Shown piece by piece: positions 41,681 through 53,214 of a stretch of DNA of 64,000 nucleotides; positions within the stretch are counted from its first letter, which is position 1, and each line of letters opens with the position of its first letter. Both the position numbers and the translations under genes were made by a program. A model generated the notes under the pieces. That model was not told where the DNA came from. It did no database searches and worked only from the letters and a program-made list of their open reading frames with translations. This stretch comes from Hyperoplus lanceolatus (taxonomy: Eukaryota; Chordata; Actinopteri; Uranoscopiformes; Ammodytidae), in assembly GCA_026929865.2 (NCBI GenBank), contig CM049396.1, positions 39,479,001 through 39,543,000 of the forward strand. The letters are read 5' to 3'.

Positions 41681-43621
41681 ACTAGAACTGCGAGCAGTTG
41701 TGACCGGGGGCCAAGCCTCCCACGCGACTCGGGATCGGGCGTCGTCATCCGCGGCGCCGGCTCCTCGCTTCACGGAATCCGGGGATGTAAAGTTTTTGAA
41801 TGCGGGATGTTTGGTTTGGGAGTTATAGACCAAAAGGCAAAAAGATTGCAGAGAAAGATGCTCAAGTGTGTTTTTGGCGCCCCCTTTTGGAGCAATTTAA
41901 GGAAAAAGTAGAAACAGCCTGAGAACCATAGGACAAGCACTTGTGTGAAGTTTGGTGTTAATAGGATGAATCGTTTTGGATTTAGGAGCAGTTTGGTACA
42001 AGGTAGCTAATGTGCAAATCTTTAAAGCGCTACCGTTTGGTCTTCCGATGGTCGTAGAAAAATTCCTTATCCAAATTTGGCTCGTGGGAGTCGGTAGAGC
42101 ATAATGCTTTTGGTTTCGTCCAAATCGGGCAAAAACTGTAGGAGCAGTGTGTTTTGGTGACTGACACAGTTTTTGGAATGTAGCGAAAAAAAATCCCATA
42201 CGCAAATGGGCATGGCCTATCTCATAAGATGCAGCTGACTTGTGGGCATCTGTGGATATAAAGTGTTTGACTGTGGGATGTTCGGTGTGGAAGTTATAGC
42301 CCCAAACGCGTTTTCTTTGCTTTTTGTGGTTTTGGCGCCCCCTATGGATGACATTCACAAAACAACGTTAGATAGAAAGATGCAGCTTAATGTACCAAAC
42401 AAGTGGATGTCAAGTTTTTGAATTTGCGATGTTCGGTTGGGGAGTTATAGCAAAAACCAAATTGTCAACCTCTCCATTGTAAAGACACTTTTTTGAAATT
42501 TCCCGCCTAAACACTTAGGAAATGGCGAAAACAGGGAAAAAAATTGAAAAACTCTTTTTTTTTGATAAGTCCCGCCCAGAAAGGAATTTCTTGCCCATAT
42601 TTTTTCCATAGGCTCAGGTATGCCCCATGATAGTCTCCCTTGAGTTTCAAGAAAATAGCTTTTTTTTTTTTTTTTAGGGATTTTCGCAAATCTTTAAAAC
42701 GCTACCGTTTGGTCTTCCGATGGTCGTAGAACAATTCTTTATATAACTTTTGCTCGTGGGAGTCGGTAGAGCATAATGCTTTTGGTTTCGTCCAAATCGG
42801 GCAAAAACTCTAGGAGGAGTATGTTTTGGTGACTGACACAGTTTTTGCGATGTAGCGAAAAATGTATATATACGCAAATGGGCGTGCCCTATCTCAAAAG
42901 ATGCAGCTGACTTGTGGGCATCTGTGGATATGAAGTTTTTGACTTTCGGTGTGGGAGTTATAGCCCCAAACGCGTTTTCCCTTGTTGTAGCGCCACCTAG
43001 TGGCCGGCATGTCTGAATTTTTTCGTCTGCGTACGTACCATGGACCTGGATAAGCCATGCAAGTGGCAAGTCCAAACCCTTTACGGTTTTGGCTGCATCA
43101 CCACTTTTACGCATGGAAGAATAATAATCCCAGCAAAAACAATAGGGTTCCCTGCCCAGCAGGGCTATGGAACCGCGTTGCTCTGCAAAACGCGGTCCCA
43201 GGCCCTTCTCGGGCTTGGCCCCCTAATAATCCCAGCAAAAACAATAGGGTTCCCTGCCCAGCAGGGCTATGGAACCGCATTGCTCTGCAAAATGCGGTCC
43301 CAGGCCCTACTCGGGCTTGGCCCCCTAATAAAAGTCGCAACAAAAACAATAGGGTTCCCTGCCCAGCAGGGCTATGGAACCGCGTTGCTCTGCAAAACGC
43401 GGTCCCAGGCCCTACTCGGGCTTGGCCCCCTAACAATAGGGTTCCCTGCCCAGCAGGGCTATGGAACCGCGTTGCTCTGCAAAACGCGGTCCCAGGCCCT
43501 TCTTGGGCTTGGCCCCCTAATAATCCTTACTAAAACAATAGGGTTCCCTGCCCAGCAGGGCTTGGGATCCGCGTTGCTCTGCATAACGCGGTCCCAGCTC
43601 CAGCTCGGGCTTGGCCCCCTG
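41681..43621 (+). repeat. Array unit 3 (1.94 kb)
   Basis: The same leader and body. It closes with five consecutive 83-bp modules and then meets L1-type LINE sequence at about 43622. Confidence 0.8.
43143..43621 (+). repeat. Five tandem 83-bp cloverleaf modules (M1-M5)
   Basis: M1 43143-43225, M2 43245-43327, M3 43350-43432, M4 43437-43519, M5 43539-43621. All are exactly 83 bp. Spacers are 4-22 bp of CAGCAAAAACAA-type sequence. Each has a closing stem TAGGG/CCCTA, a 6-bp arm with a 3-base loop, an 8-bp arm with a 9-base loop, and a GCCC/GGGC arm. M2 changes one arm-2 pair from G:C to A:T on both sides. M5 ends CCCTG, keeping a T:G wobble. Confidence 0.9.
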
Positions 43622-45190
43622 ATGACATTACTCCCAAAGTTCCTATATCTATTCCAATGTCTCCCCATCTTTCTCCCCAAATCCTTTTTTCAGGCCCTTG
43701 ACTCTTTAATGATAAATTATATTTGGAATGGTAAACACCCTCGGTTACGGAAAGCTTTTCTTCAAATACCCAAACAAACAGGTGGAATGGCCCTCCCTAA
43801 TTTCCAATACTATTACTGGGCTGCTAATATCCGTTCTTTAGTGTATTGGGTGCATTTTCACCTTGACGACTCAGCCCCAGTCTGGGTAACAATGGCGTCC
43901 AGCGCTATTAGCCCATTGTCTCTATCTGCCCTCTTATGCGCCGCACTTCGACTCTCTTCGGCTATTCCCAACAGTAGTCCCGTGATTAAGCACTCCCTTC
44001 GAATCTGGACCCAATTTAGGAAGAATTTTGGAAAGCAGAATTTTTCACTTTTCAGCCCAATTGCAGCTAATCATTTGTTTACTCCCTTGACGGTGGATGG
44101 TGCATTCAAGATCTGGCATAAAAAAGGCTTAAAATGCATCAGTGATTTATTTATTAATGATCTATTTGCTAGTTTTTCTCAATTGACAAAACACTTCGGT
44201 ATCGAAAAGACAAATTTTTTCCGATTTCTGCAAATCAGGTATTTTATGCAGAAGTTAATTCCCCAATTCCCTTATAAACCGCCAGCCAATCATGTCAATT
44301 TGTTTCTTTCTGTAAACCCACACAAGGCTCAATTTCTGTGTTTTTCAACCTTATTTCGAAGTTGCATAGCCCCTCATTAGCAGCTATAAGAACCCTGTGG
44401 GAGCAGGACCTAGGTTCTGCCTTCACAGATTACATGTGGGATTCAGTCCTGGATCGGATACACTCTACCTCCATGTGCGCCCGACATGCTCTTGTGCAAT
44501 TTAAAGTAGTACATCGTATCCACATATCTAAAACTAAATTAGCTCGTATGTTCCCCGATGTAGATCCGACCTGTGATAGTTGTAAGAGCGCACCGGCATC
44601 ACTCTTTCACATGTACTGGTTGTGTCCCACCTTGACTGAGTTCTGTACATCAGTTTTTCAAACAGTTTCTGAAGTACTTCAGCATCAAATTAAGCCGAAT
44701 CCTTTCACTGCAATTTTTGGCATTGCTTCAAATTCGGGCTTACCGAAAGTGAAGCTGAGGGTACTAGCCTTCACCTCATTACTTGCTCGTAGGCCTATCC
44801 TACTCAAGTGGAAAGATCCTGCTCCTCCTTCCCACTCTCATTGGATTCGAGACATTATGGCATGTATGAATTTAGAGAAAATACGTTATACTACCCAGGG
44901 ATCCAAGAATAAATTTGACAGAATTTGGCGCCCCTTCCTAAATTATTTTAAAAAACCAACAACAACTATAGAAGAGTGGCTACCTCTCCCCTCTTTTATT
45001 TGATTTAATTTTATTTCTTTATGTGTTTTTTCTTTTTTTTCATATTGATTGTTTATTTTTGTTTCTTGTAGTGTATATTTTGTGTTGTTGGGTGTGAGGG
45101 TGGGATGTGGGTGGGGTATGTTCGGGAAAAAAAGGGGAAAAAATTTGTAATCATTGTGCTACAATTTCGTTACTAACATTTAATAAAAAA
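43622..45190 (+). mobile_element. L1-type LINE, 5'-truncated, ORF2 C-terminal region
   Basis: 43631-44370 reads KFLYLFQCLPIFLPKSFFQA, LINYIWNGKHPR-like sequence and GGMALPNFQYYYWAANIRSL, then HSLRIWTQFRKNFG. After a frame change near 44340, 44338-45003 reads LWEQDLGSAF, FKVVHRIHISKTKLARMFPD, CDSCKSAPASLFHMYWLCP (Cys-rich C-terminal motif) and NLEKIRYTTQGS, ending before a 170-bp 3' region and an A-rich tail (AATAAAAAAAACC). This is the part downstream of RT in ORF2 of fish L1/Tx1-like LINEs. EN and RT are missing. The upstream open frame into the repeat array is fortuitous. Confidence 0.8.
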
Positions 45191-46214
45191 AACCTTTGAA
45201 AGAAACCTATTATTCGGCCACCCACAATGCTCACAAGTTGAAACAGTTGCACTGGGCTCAGAAATACATGAAGACTAATTTTCAAAAAGTCTTGTTTACT
45301 GATGAGTGCGGTGCAACCCTGGATGGTCCAGATGGATGGAGTAGTGGATCGTTGGTGAATGGCCACCATGTCCCAACAAGGCTGCGACATCAGCAAGGAG
45401 GTGTTGAGTCATGTTTTGGGACGGAATCATGGGGAGAGAGCTGGTAGGCCCCTTTAGGGTCCCTGACAGTGTGAAAATGACCTCGGCAAAGTATGTTGAG
45501 TTTCTGACCGACCACTTTCTTCTGTGGTACAAAAAGAAGAACCGTGCCTTCCGTAGTTAAATCATCTTCATGCATGACAATGCACCATCTCATGCAGCCA
45601 ATAATACCTCTGTGTCATTGGCTGCTATGGGCATAAAAGGATAGAACCTCATGGTATGGCCCCCATCTTCCCCTGACCTCAACCCTATTGAGAACCTTTG
45701 GAGCATCCTCAAGCAAAAGATCTATGAGGTTGGGAGGCAGTTCACATCAAAACAGCAGTTATGGGAGGCTATTCTGGCATCCTGCAAAGATATTCAAGCA
45801 GAAACTTTCCAAAAACTCAAAGGTTCAATGGATGCAAGAATTGTGAAGGTGATATCAAAGAAGGGGTCCTATCTTAACATGTAACTTGGCCTGTTAAGAT
45901 GTTTTTGATTGAAATAGCTTTTGAAGTCACTAAATATGACCTCCAAATTCTGAAAATTCAACAAATCACTATTTTTAGTTCTTTACAACATATTAAATGT
46001 TTTGAAACTCTGTTGGGCATGATTATTTGGAACGGTGCATTTTGAGTTTTTTATTTTTGAAAAAAATACTGTTGTCATTGGGAGGTTTGTTCAATAAAAT
46101 TTGAATCATACTCCAACGGTTGATGACTTGAAAATTATACTGGCTGTCATTTGCATCGACAATTTATGAAAATCTGAGAAAAATATAATTTGCATAATAA
46201 TTTGGAATGCACTG
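45191..46214 (+). mobile_element. Tc1/mariner element, left end missing
   Basis: Transposase-coding sequence is followed by a 330-bp 3' region and a right terminal repeat ending AATTTGGAATGCACTG, then TA (46215-46216). The left end and the N-terminal part of the gene are absent, and it begins at the A-rich tail of the preceding LINE. Confidence 0.8.
45197..45884 (+). pseudogene. Tc1-type transposase fragment
   Basis: From 45197 the frame reads YYSATHNAHKLKQLHWAQKY, then FQKVLFTDECGATLDGPDGW (first catalytic Asp). After a frameshift near 45415 another frame gives ELVGPFRVPDSVKMTSAKYV and FLTDHF. Then comes IFMHDNAPSH (second Asp), and VWPPSSPDLNPIENLWSILK (Glu, 34 residues on, a DD34E arrangement). 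It ends VISKKGSYLNM. The DNA-binding N-terminus is missing. At least one frameshift and a stop near 45560 inactivate it. Confidence 0.9.
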
Positions 46215-46271
46215 TACTTATTCCAATCAATACCAGCTGATCTTCCAGACTCTTTCTTTAATAAATACAAC
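46215..46271 (+). mobile_element. Second L1-type LINE, left piece before the hAT insertion
   Basis: YLFQSIPADLPDSFFNKYN is read in frame up to the hAT element, and it resumes after it at 49105. It starts at the TA next to the Tc1 end. Confidence 0.75.
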
Positions 46272-49096
46272 CAGTGTTGGGCAAGTTACTTCAAAAGCGT
46301 AATGCGGTATTTATTACTTATTACTGGCATTTCAAAGTAGTTAGTTACATTACAATATTACTGTCTTTGAATTGTAAGGCATTACACTACTTTACATTAC
46401 TTTTGCATTACTTTCACCAAAATAACATGAAATATGGATTTGGTGTTCTTAATAGATCTTCTTGTGTTCAATGCAGCTCATTACACAGCAGGAGGTGACA
46501 TGGTATGGCATAATGACCAAGCTAGGCTTAAGGCTAACACAAGAAGGCCTATGCTATATAATATAATGGTCACAGGAGTTATGGCTCATGGTGCAATACA
46601 TTTTATAATAGAAATACTGTATCTTTAGGTATTTATTTAGCCTATATTAATATCAATAGAGCTAGAGCCTACTACTGTAGATTGAAAAAGTAAATTGAGC
46701 CTCAAAGATTTGTTTCTTGCGTTCTGGCGACTTAAAAGCACAAACAAGTTGTTCACATCATCATCAACTTTTGCCTTTTTTAGTTGTTCCAAAGAATCTG
46801 CCTTATCATCTTGCCATCTAATCTAAATGATAACAGCCCATTATGTTTGTTTATCGTCTCTCTTACGTGACATTTTATAATAACAATAGTAGCCTTAATA
46901 TATCTCCTTTGCTAATTCAAAGCATCCACTCATTATGTTGGGAGTCGACGTGTGTGTCAGAGGCATGAATCGACAAAGCGATCAACTCTTATTGTGACTT
47001 TTTTGCTGCAGCACTTGTAGTGCTGAGGAGAGCTTGCCAACTGCGCTGTCCTTTACGCACCATCATTGCCGCCGTTATGTTAAGATTTCATAATTTGCAT
47101 CAAAGCAAACCCTTTAGGCGCCGGGTTTTATTTTTAAAAATACTAGATTTTGACACTTAAATTTCAGAAGGCTCTGGATTGAAAGTGGTTTGAGATAGAG
47201 ACAAAGTGTAAATGAGACAAATATTGAGAATGACCTAAAGTTTATCTGGGGAGTAAATTTTCCCATCTAATTAGCATATTATGACGTCATATGGTGGCGG
47301 CCTTGTTGTAGGCTATTATGTAATTTCCATGAAATACCTGATATTTTGAAAGAGAGTTGAACTTATTTAATCAGATTCACCCCTCCATCCATTTGTAATG
47401 ATGTCCACTTTGTTGTAAGCCAACAGTTGTAAACTAGAACTAGAACTACACCACAAAACTCATATAAACAGTAGGCGTTCATGATTTTTTTTTACCCACC
47501 AGCATTTTTGTTTCCTTTTTTCTTCTGTTCTGCATTATTACTATTATCATCATTATTATCATTATAATAGGATAATATTAATATATATAATATATATATA
47601 TAATGCTGCGTCGCATGGCTGCACCACTGCTGCGCATGGACGCACGGTGACCGGGGCCGTAGAAAGAGTGAACACCAACTCCCTACTCGTCAACTTTTTG
47701 CTTGCCATATCTCTAAATAACTCCTAAATCCAGCAATACCGCTTCAGCATTTTAGCTTCGTGGCACACTATCTCCGATTTCGCACCTAACAACAGCGCGA
47801 TTCATTTGCAGCCTGGACGCGGAGGTGTGTCACCTCTCTGCTCTGACAGCAGGCAGGGGCCGTGTCCGAACTGCCATACTAGCGTCCTACATACTCACCA
47901 TCTATATACTGCATACACTCTACTCAAAGATCGATTGTGTATGCGAGCTGCGTCGAAACGTTCTCAGTTGAAGTATACTCAAGCAATGAAGAATTTCTTC
48001 TTCTTCTTATAAGATTCAAGCAGTTTAGACACTGTTAAGCTTATAACCGCCCTCTACAGGTTAGATATTGAACTAGATTTTTACAGTCCTGTGTTCATCA
48101 TCTGTGTTTTAGACCTCTTGTTTTATAATAATTATATTTTGAGGCGGAGGATCCCTCCGACGCTCTCTGTCCGGCTCATCAGCACTCAGCTGTCTGTGAG
48201 TTGAGCTGGACGAGCCGCGGTGTGTGGAACAGCGATCTGTTCTAATCTCTCTCCACTATCAGACTCACTTCACTCATTTCACTTAGTGACTCTAATGTTG
48301 TTAGGTATTTATCTTCATCTCTTATCTATTGTAAGAGTTTATGAATGACTGCACGTACGTCTGTCAGATCGCGGAACCCCAAACAATGTTGTTGCCTAGC
48401 AACTTGCTCGAAAATATTTCATTTTCCTGGGCGGGTAGAATTGACCCAGTGCATTGTGGGGCGGTTGAGTAGGAAAAGTATACAATCGATTCATACCCAA
48501 AATCTTCCCGGAAGTTAGTACTCATCCGGGAATTTCTCACATACCCAAACTCGCATACCCAACCGTCAAATACTCAAATTGAAGTCAAAATGAGTATGAG
48601 TAGGACGTTAGTATGGCAGTTCGGACACGGCCAGGGACTCGCTCCGAGGGGCTGCTCCGAGACTGACCGCCTCCGAGTGCTCTTAGACGGGGAGGGGCTC
48701 GCGGCAGAGCCCGCTGCTCGTTGAGCACAGAGTGATACGTGCTTTCACGTCAGAGTCTCCAAACACCACAAACATTTTCAATAACTTGGGCAGTGAGACG
48801 GAAGCCATCTTTGGAATCAATTGTAGCAGCAAATCGAGTTTTCTTCTCCTCTAGCAGTAACATTAGCGTGGGTTTTTTTCTCCTCTGCGAAACTCGCGGT
48901 GTTGGCCAATTTGTATAAAAACAACAAACCAGTCAATTTCGGGTTTAAAATGCATTGTAACGCACATTTCTGAGCTATGTACCGCGTTACATATTACCAT
49001 TTTTTTTGCTGTAATGCCTTACATTACCGCGTTACAGCAAAACGTAATGCATTACAGTAATGCATTACTTCCTGTAACGCGTTACTCCCAACACTG
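46272..49096. mobile_element. hAT-type element, 2.8 kb
   Basis: Ends CAGTGTTGGGCAAGTTAC and GTTACTCCCAACACTG, the same family ends as 14438-15330. It is flanked by the 8-bp duplication AATACAAC (46264-46271, 49097-49104). Subterminal GTAATGC/GCATTAC motifs are dense. No transposase was read. It carries an AT-rich tract (47550-47606) and a nested 775-bp element. Confidence 0.9.
47858..48632. mobile_element. Inverted-repeat element nested in the hAT, 775 bp
   Basis: 33-bp ends beginning GGCCGTGTCCGAACTGCC, with one mismatch between them, and a 3-bp AGG on each side. A 3-bp duplication fits PIF/Harbinger, and the ends faintly resemble those of the Harbinger at 26119 (GCCGTTTCTC). It has no coding. 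Confidence 0.8.
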
Positions 49097-49104
49097 AATA
49101 CAAC

Positions 49105-50640
49105 AATATGGTGGGAAAGTTCATATGGTGTAACAAAGTCGCGTTATTATTAATTAATTAAAAGATCAACCCTGTGTTTACCAATAGAGAGAGGAGGATT
49201 GGGGCTCCCTGATATGCAGCTGTACTACTGGGCTGCCCAGTTCAGACCAATTTTTTACTGGTTTGGAGGAATTGAATCCCCCTCCTGGACACAGATAGAA
49301 AGCCATATCCTAGATAGAGAGGACCTATCCCATATCCCATACTGTTTTAATAATAAAAATATAAAGAAGTGCACAGACAACCCCATTACAATTCATTCAA
49401 TTAGACCTTGGTGCAAAGTTAATCGTTATTTAGAATGTAAACCTTCTTTGTCTCCACTTACGCCTATCATGTCCAACTCATCATTAGAATTTGTGCAAAA
49501 AAACCATGGTTTTAGAGTTTGGGCCCAGAAAAATATAACTAAGATTGATCATCTATATCATTGGCGACACACTCATGTCATTCCAACAATTGAAAGAGAC
49601 CTACCAAATTCCTACCACTCACTTTTTTAGATATCTCCAAATGCGACACTATATAAAATCACAACTGGGTGGCTCACTGGTTAAACCAAAGCTCTCTAAG
49701 CTGGAATCATTATTAACCAAAGAAATCGGTCGAAAACATATTTCCCTGATTTATAATCTCTTAGTAGCACATAGCAAAGCCAACACTAATTTGGTCAGAA
49801 GAAAATGGGAAAGCGACCTTGGATTGCAGTTTGATGACGATCAGTGGTCTCTAGTGTTTAGGGATGCACACAAAGACTATGTTAGTGTAAGATACAAACT
49901 CTGCAATTTTAAAACAATCCATAGATTCTTTTACACTCCTGAAAAGTTACGCCGTTTCAAGAGTAATACATCTCCAAACTGCACTAGATGTAAAATTGCG
50001 ATTGGGAACCTCTTACATATGACTTGCCCAAAATTAGGCTTATGGTGGGAGGCTATAGAAGATACACTTAAGAAGGTCTTAAACATGGAATTTAGTCTCT
50101 CAGCTTCTATGATACTACTGGGAGATCACTCCACTCTGCATTTCAATTATGTTTATCTGGCTCACTTTTTTGGTCTAGCATTAACAGCTGCAAAAAAAAA
50201 TATTTTATCTAAATGGATTGCTGAGGATCCTCCCAACCACTCACAATGGTTGAATGAAATCAACCAATGCATGCCACTGGAAAAGATCACATATAATGTA
50301 AGAGGTATCCACGGAGATTCCTTAAAACATGGCAAGTCTGGATTGATTTCTCAAATGTGTAGCTGGGTGTATCTGTACTGTACCACCTAATTATTTTAAT
50401 AATTATACTTATTTATTCTATTTTTTTCTTTGTTTTTTATCTGTTTTTTTCTGTTGCATCTTCATCTTATCTTTTAATTATTTGGAAAGTATACAAAAAG
50501 CTCTTATTTATACATGATCGCTCAAAATGTTATGTGTATTCTACGGTTCTCTTGGGTCCAGTTGTCACTTACCGGGTCACCCTTTATTGCCTGTCTGTTC
50601 TAACCCGATTATAAGAGATGTCAAATATAATTTGTGTAAT
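49105..50640 (+). mobile_element. Second L1-type LINE, right piece
   Basis: After the hAT the frame reads NMVGKFIWCNK. Near 49180 it gives ERGGLGLPDMQLYYWAAQFR, then SIRPWCKVNRYL and GFRVWAQKNITKIDHLY. After a frame change near 49590 it gives FRYLQMRHYIKSQLG, RRKWESDLGLQF, FKTIHRFFYTPEKLRRF, NCTRCKIAIGNLLHMTCPKL and MPLEKITYNVRG, with stop near 50388. This is the L1-clade ORF2 C-terminal region, a different subfamily from 43622-45190. The 3' region is AT-rich with no sharp end. Confidence 0.75.
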
Positions 50641-50808
50641 CTAGACTGTGTATTATTTCATATGGAATTAATCCTTTCCCTATACAACACATAATTGATG
50701 CTGTAATTTAAGGAGATATGCTGTACTGCCTATGCCACATAGCAGAACCTAGCAGATTCCATGTATAATTAAATTGATCCGTTATTATCCTAACTTTCCT
50801 CAACTTAA

Positions 50809-51710
50809 CCCATTGATGACTATGGCAATCTAGGATGCCTGAGGGTTTTCTGAAAAAATAGTATGAATTGTAAAGTCTACCAAAACCTTAATATCTAAGC
50901 CTGTGTAGCACATAGAAACATGAAATAAAATACATTTAAAAGTTAAGGTTCACAGGTTTTATATAAACATGCTCCCTTAGCGCTTACAAACCAACACATT
51001 TTTCTAAAAATCGTCAAAATTAGATGGGGGAGAAAAAAAAGAATAAATAATATAAAATATTTAAAAATAATGTGCTAAACAAAGTTATATATTCCTGCCT
51101 ACTTTTAGCATGGATAGTAGTGACTGATTGTGCAGTGGAGGGATACAGATAGACAGATATAGGAAGGAGAAGATATCTTTATTTTATTATTTATTTCAGT
51201 TATCACTGGCACCATAAATCCGATTTCCCAGTACAACTGGAACGCAGACTGACTCCTGCTGTCGGTAGCCGATCAGCTGGTCCAAACGGCTGTATACCAC
51301 GGAGATGAAAACGAAACTGAAACTTAACTATCGCCTGGCTGGGCTGAATTTGAGTTGGTGCAGCAAAATATAGCCTAAATTCATAAATATTGTTAATAAA
51401 TAGATGCAATGTGTTGTGTGATTTTCGTCAGTAGCCTAAAGTAGACCTTGATTCTGCGCTCCGAACGCCACTCACTGTTCTGTAATACACTATCGCCGAC
51501 ACAGCTGGCGTATTTTTCGGCACACCACACATTTTTTGGGTGGTCACGTGGTCTTAAAAAATCAACAAAACCCACCTTGTGTATTTGAACCAATGACGGT
51601 GGATTCTATGTTGCGCAAGCCATGAAAATTAGATGAAGTAACAATGATGCACGATGCAGCATCAGGCAGGAGATACAATGTGGCATCACGCAGCAGCCGT
51701 CATCAATGGG
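50809..51710. mobile_element. piggyBac-type TTAA element, 902 bp
   Basis: Ends CCCATTGATGAC and GTCATCAATGGG are perfect inverted repeats starting with CCC. They are flanked by TTAA (50805-50808, 51711-51714). No transposase frame was found. Confidence 0.85.
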
Positions 51711-51714
51711 TTAA

Positions 51715-52658
51715 CATGCATTTTGTTTTTTTCCAAAGTTCTCTATGCCCGTATGGTTTTAGCTGGAGTCCTCCGGGGGGCCCACAGTGGGAGCTTGTCC
51801 CTGCAGAGTGGTGGCTGATGGCCACTCACTGACCAGAGGAGCCAGTTACAAGGAGGGTGTGGGTTGGAGGAGGGAGGCCTGCTCCTTTGCCTTTCAATCC
51901 CACATGATCTCACTGGTCCTGGAGAGTATATCAGGCAAAAGCAGCTAGCGTGATCATTAAATGCCTGTGCTGCAAATCTTTTTCATTCTTCTTCTTCCTC
52001 CCTAGCCTTTTAATGAGAGGAGTATCCACAGATAATGCGGGTAATTGGACAATGGGATTCACTCATTCAATTATTGACCACTGAATCTGCTAAAGAGTAA
52101 GGGTAATTCTCATTCTCAGCTCTGGCTCCGGGTTCTCTATCCTGGTTAAAAAACACCACACACACACACACACACACAAAAAGAACGCTCCTTCTGGTGG
52201 ATTGAATGTCATTTAAACCAGTTTTTTGGGCTCAGTCCAAAAAACATATTACATTATAATTACTTTGAACACTTGAAAGGCAAGGCAAGTTTATTTATAT
52301 AGAGGGTGTTTACACTGGAAACGGTAACGGTGAATCCACAAAAGTATTTTAGCGGATGCAGCCTTATCATTCACATGACAGCAGCAAACGCTGGCTTGAA
52401 AACGCAAACCTTTAAAACCACCTCCCAGGGTGGAATCTTTTGAAAATTGAACTGCAGCGGAACCTTGTAACCTACTGAAAATGGTCTCTCTGGTAACGCT
52501 GACGTCACGGCTCCACTCAGCACATGTGTAGTCCATAACTTTTGCTGTCAAAATACCCACACGCGAGTTAGAAGACAACATGCATCGCGGCACTATCACT
52601 GTAAGTATCGTGCAAGACTCAAATATAACATTCGCCAGATGCCGGTACATTTAGTCTT
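51715..52658. other. No gene seen; (CA)n at 52153-52178
   Basis: It contains a CA run and, near 52279, AAGGCAAGTTTATTTATATAG, a motif common at the start of dispersed fish repeats. No element boundaries were resolved. Confidence 0.5.
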
Positions 52659-53214
52659 ATGCCGCTTTTCCATTGCGTGGTATCAGCTCAACTCGCAAGT
52701 TTCCACCATAAAATCATAGTACCTGGAACCTGGTAGCGGCTGCTTTTTTGGTATCGCCTCATTCGAGGTTCCAAGCGAGCTGAGCCGATGCTAAAAGGTG
52801 ACGTCGGCAGACTGCCGGCCACTGATTGGCCAAAGACTACCGGCTTAATTCTGTTGTATTTACTCCCAAAAGCTCCAGGGGCCTCATTTATAACGGTGTG
52901 CGTAGAAACCATCCTAAAAATTGTGTCAGCACAAAGCCTAAAATGTGCTGCGAATTTTGCCTGACATGAGGAAAAAAGGGAGGCAACCTGCCGCGAAGAA
53001 AGCGACTGGGAAGGAATAAAGCCTGTGACGTGCATGTGCTGCAGTAACTGTCACACAAACACGAGCGCGCTTATCACATCATGATTGGCACAGTCGTTAG
53101 TCTTTGTAAAGCAGTTTGGCCCAACTTTGTGCTGTATGCAATATCACGTATTAGCATAGTAGGCCTATATATAATATATGGTGTGACAAGTGAAATAATG
53201 CCTATAGTCTATTC

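Noticed and set aside
43143..43621. CRISPR-like look of regularly spaced repeats
   Set aside because: The repeats are 83 bp with short near-identical spacers, in a eukaryotic transposon-rich region without cas genes. They are transposon-type modules.
43040..44380. 446-codon plus-strand ORF as one protein
   Set aside because: It runs from the repeat array, where modules translate as PCPAGLWNR-type repeats, into the L1-type LINE. Only the part after about 43622 is real coding ancestry.
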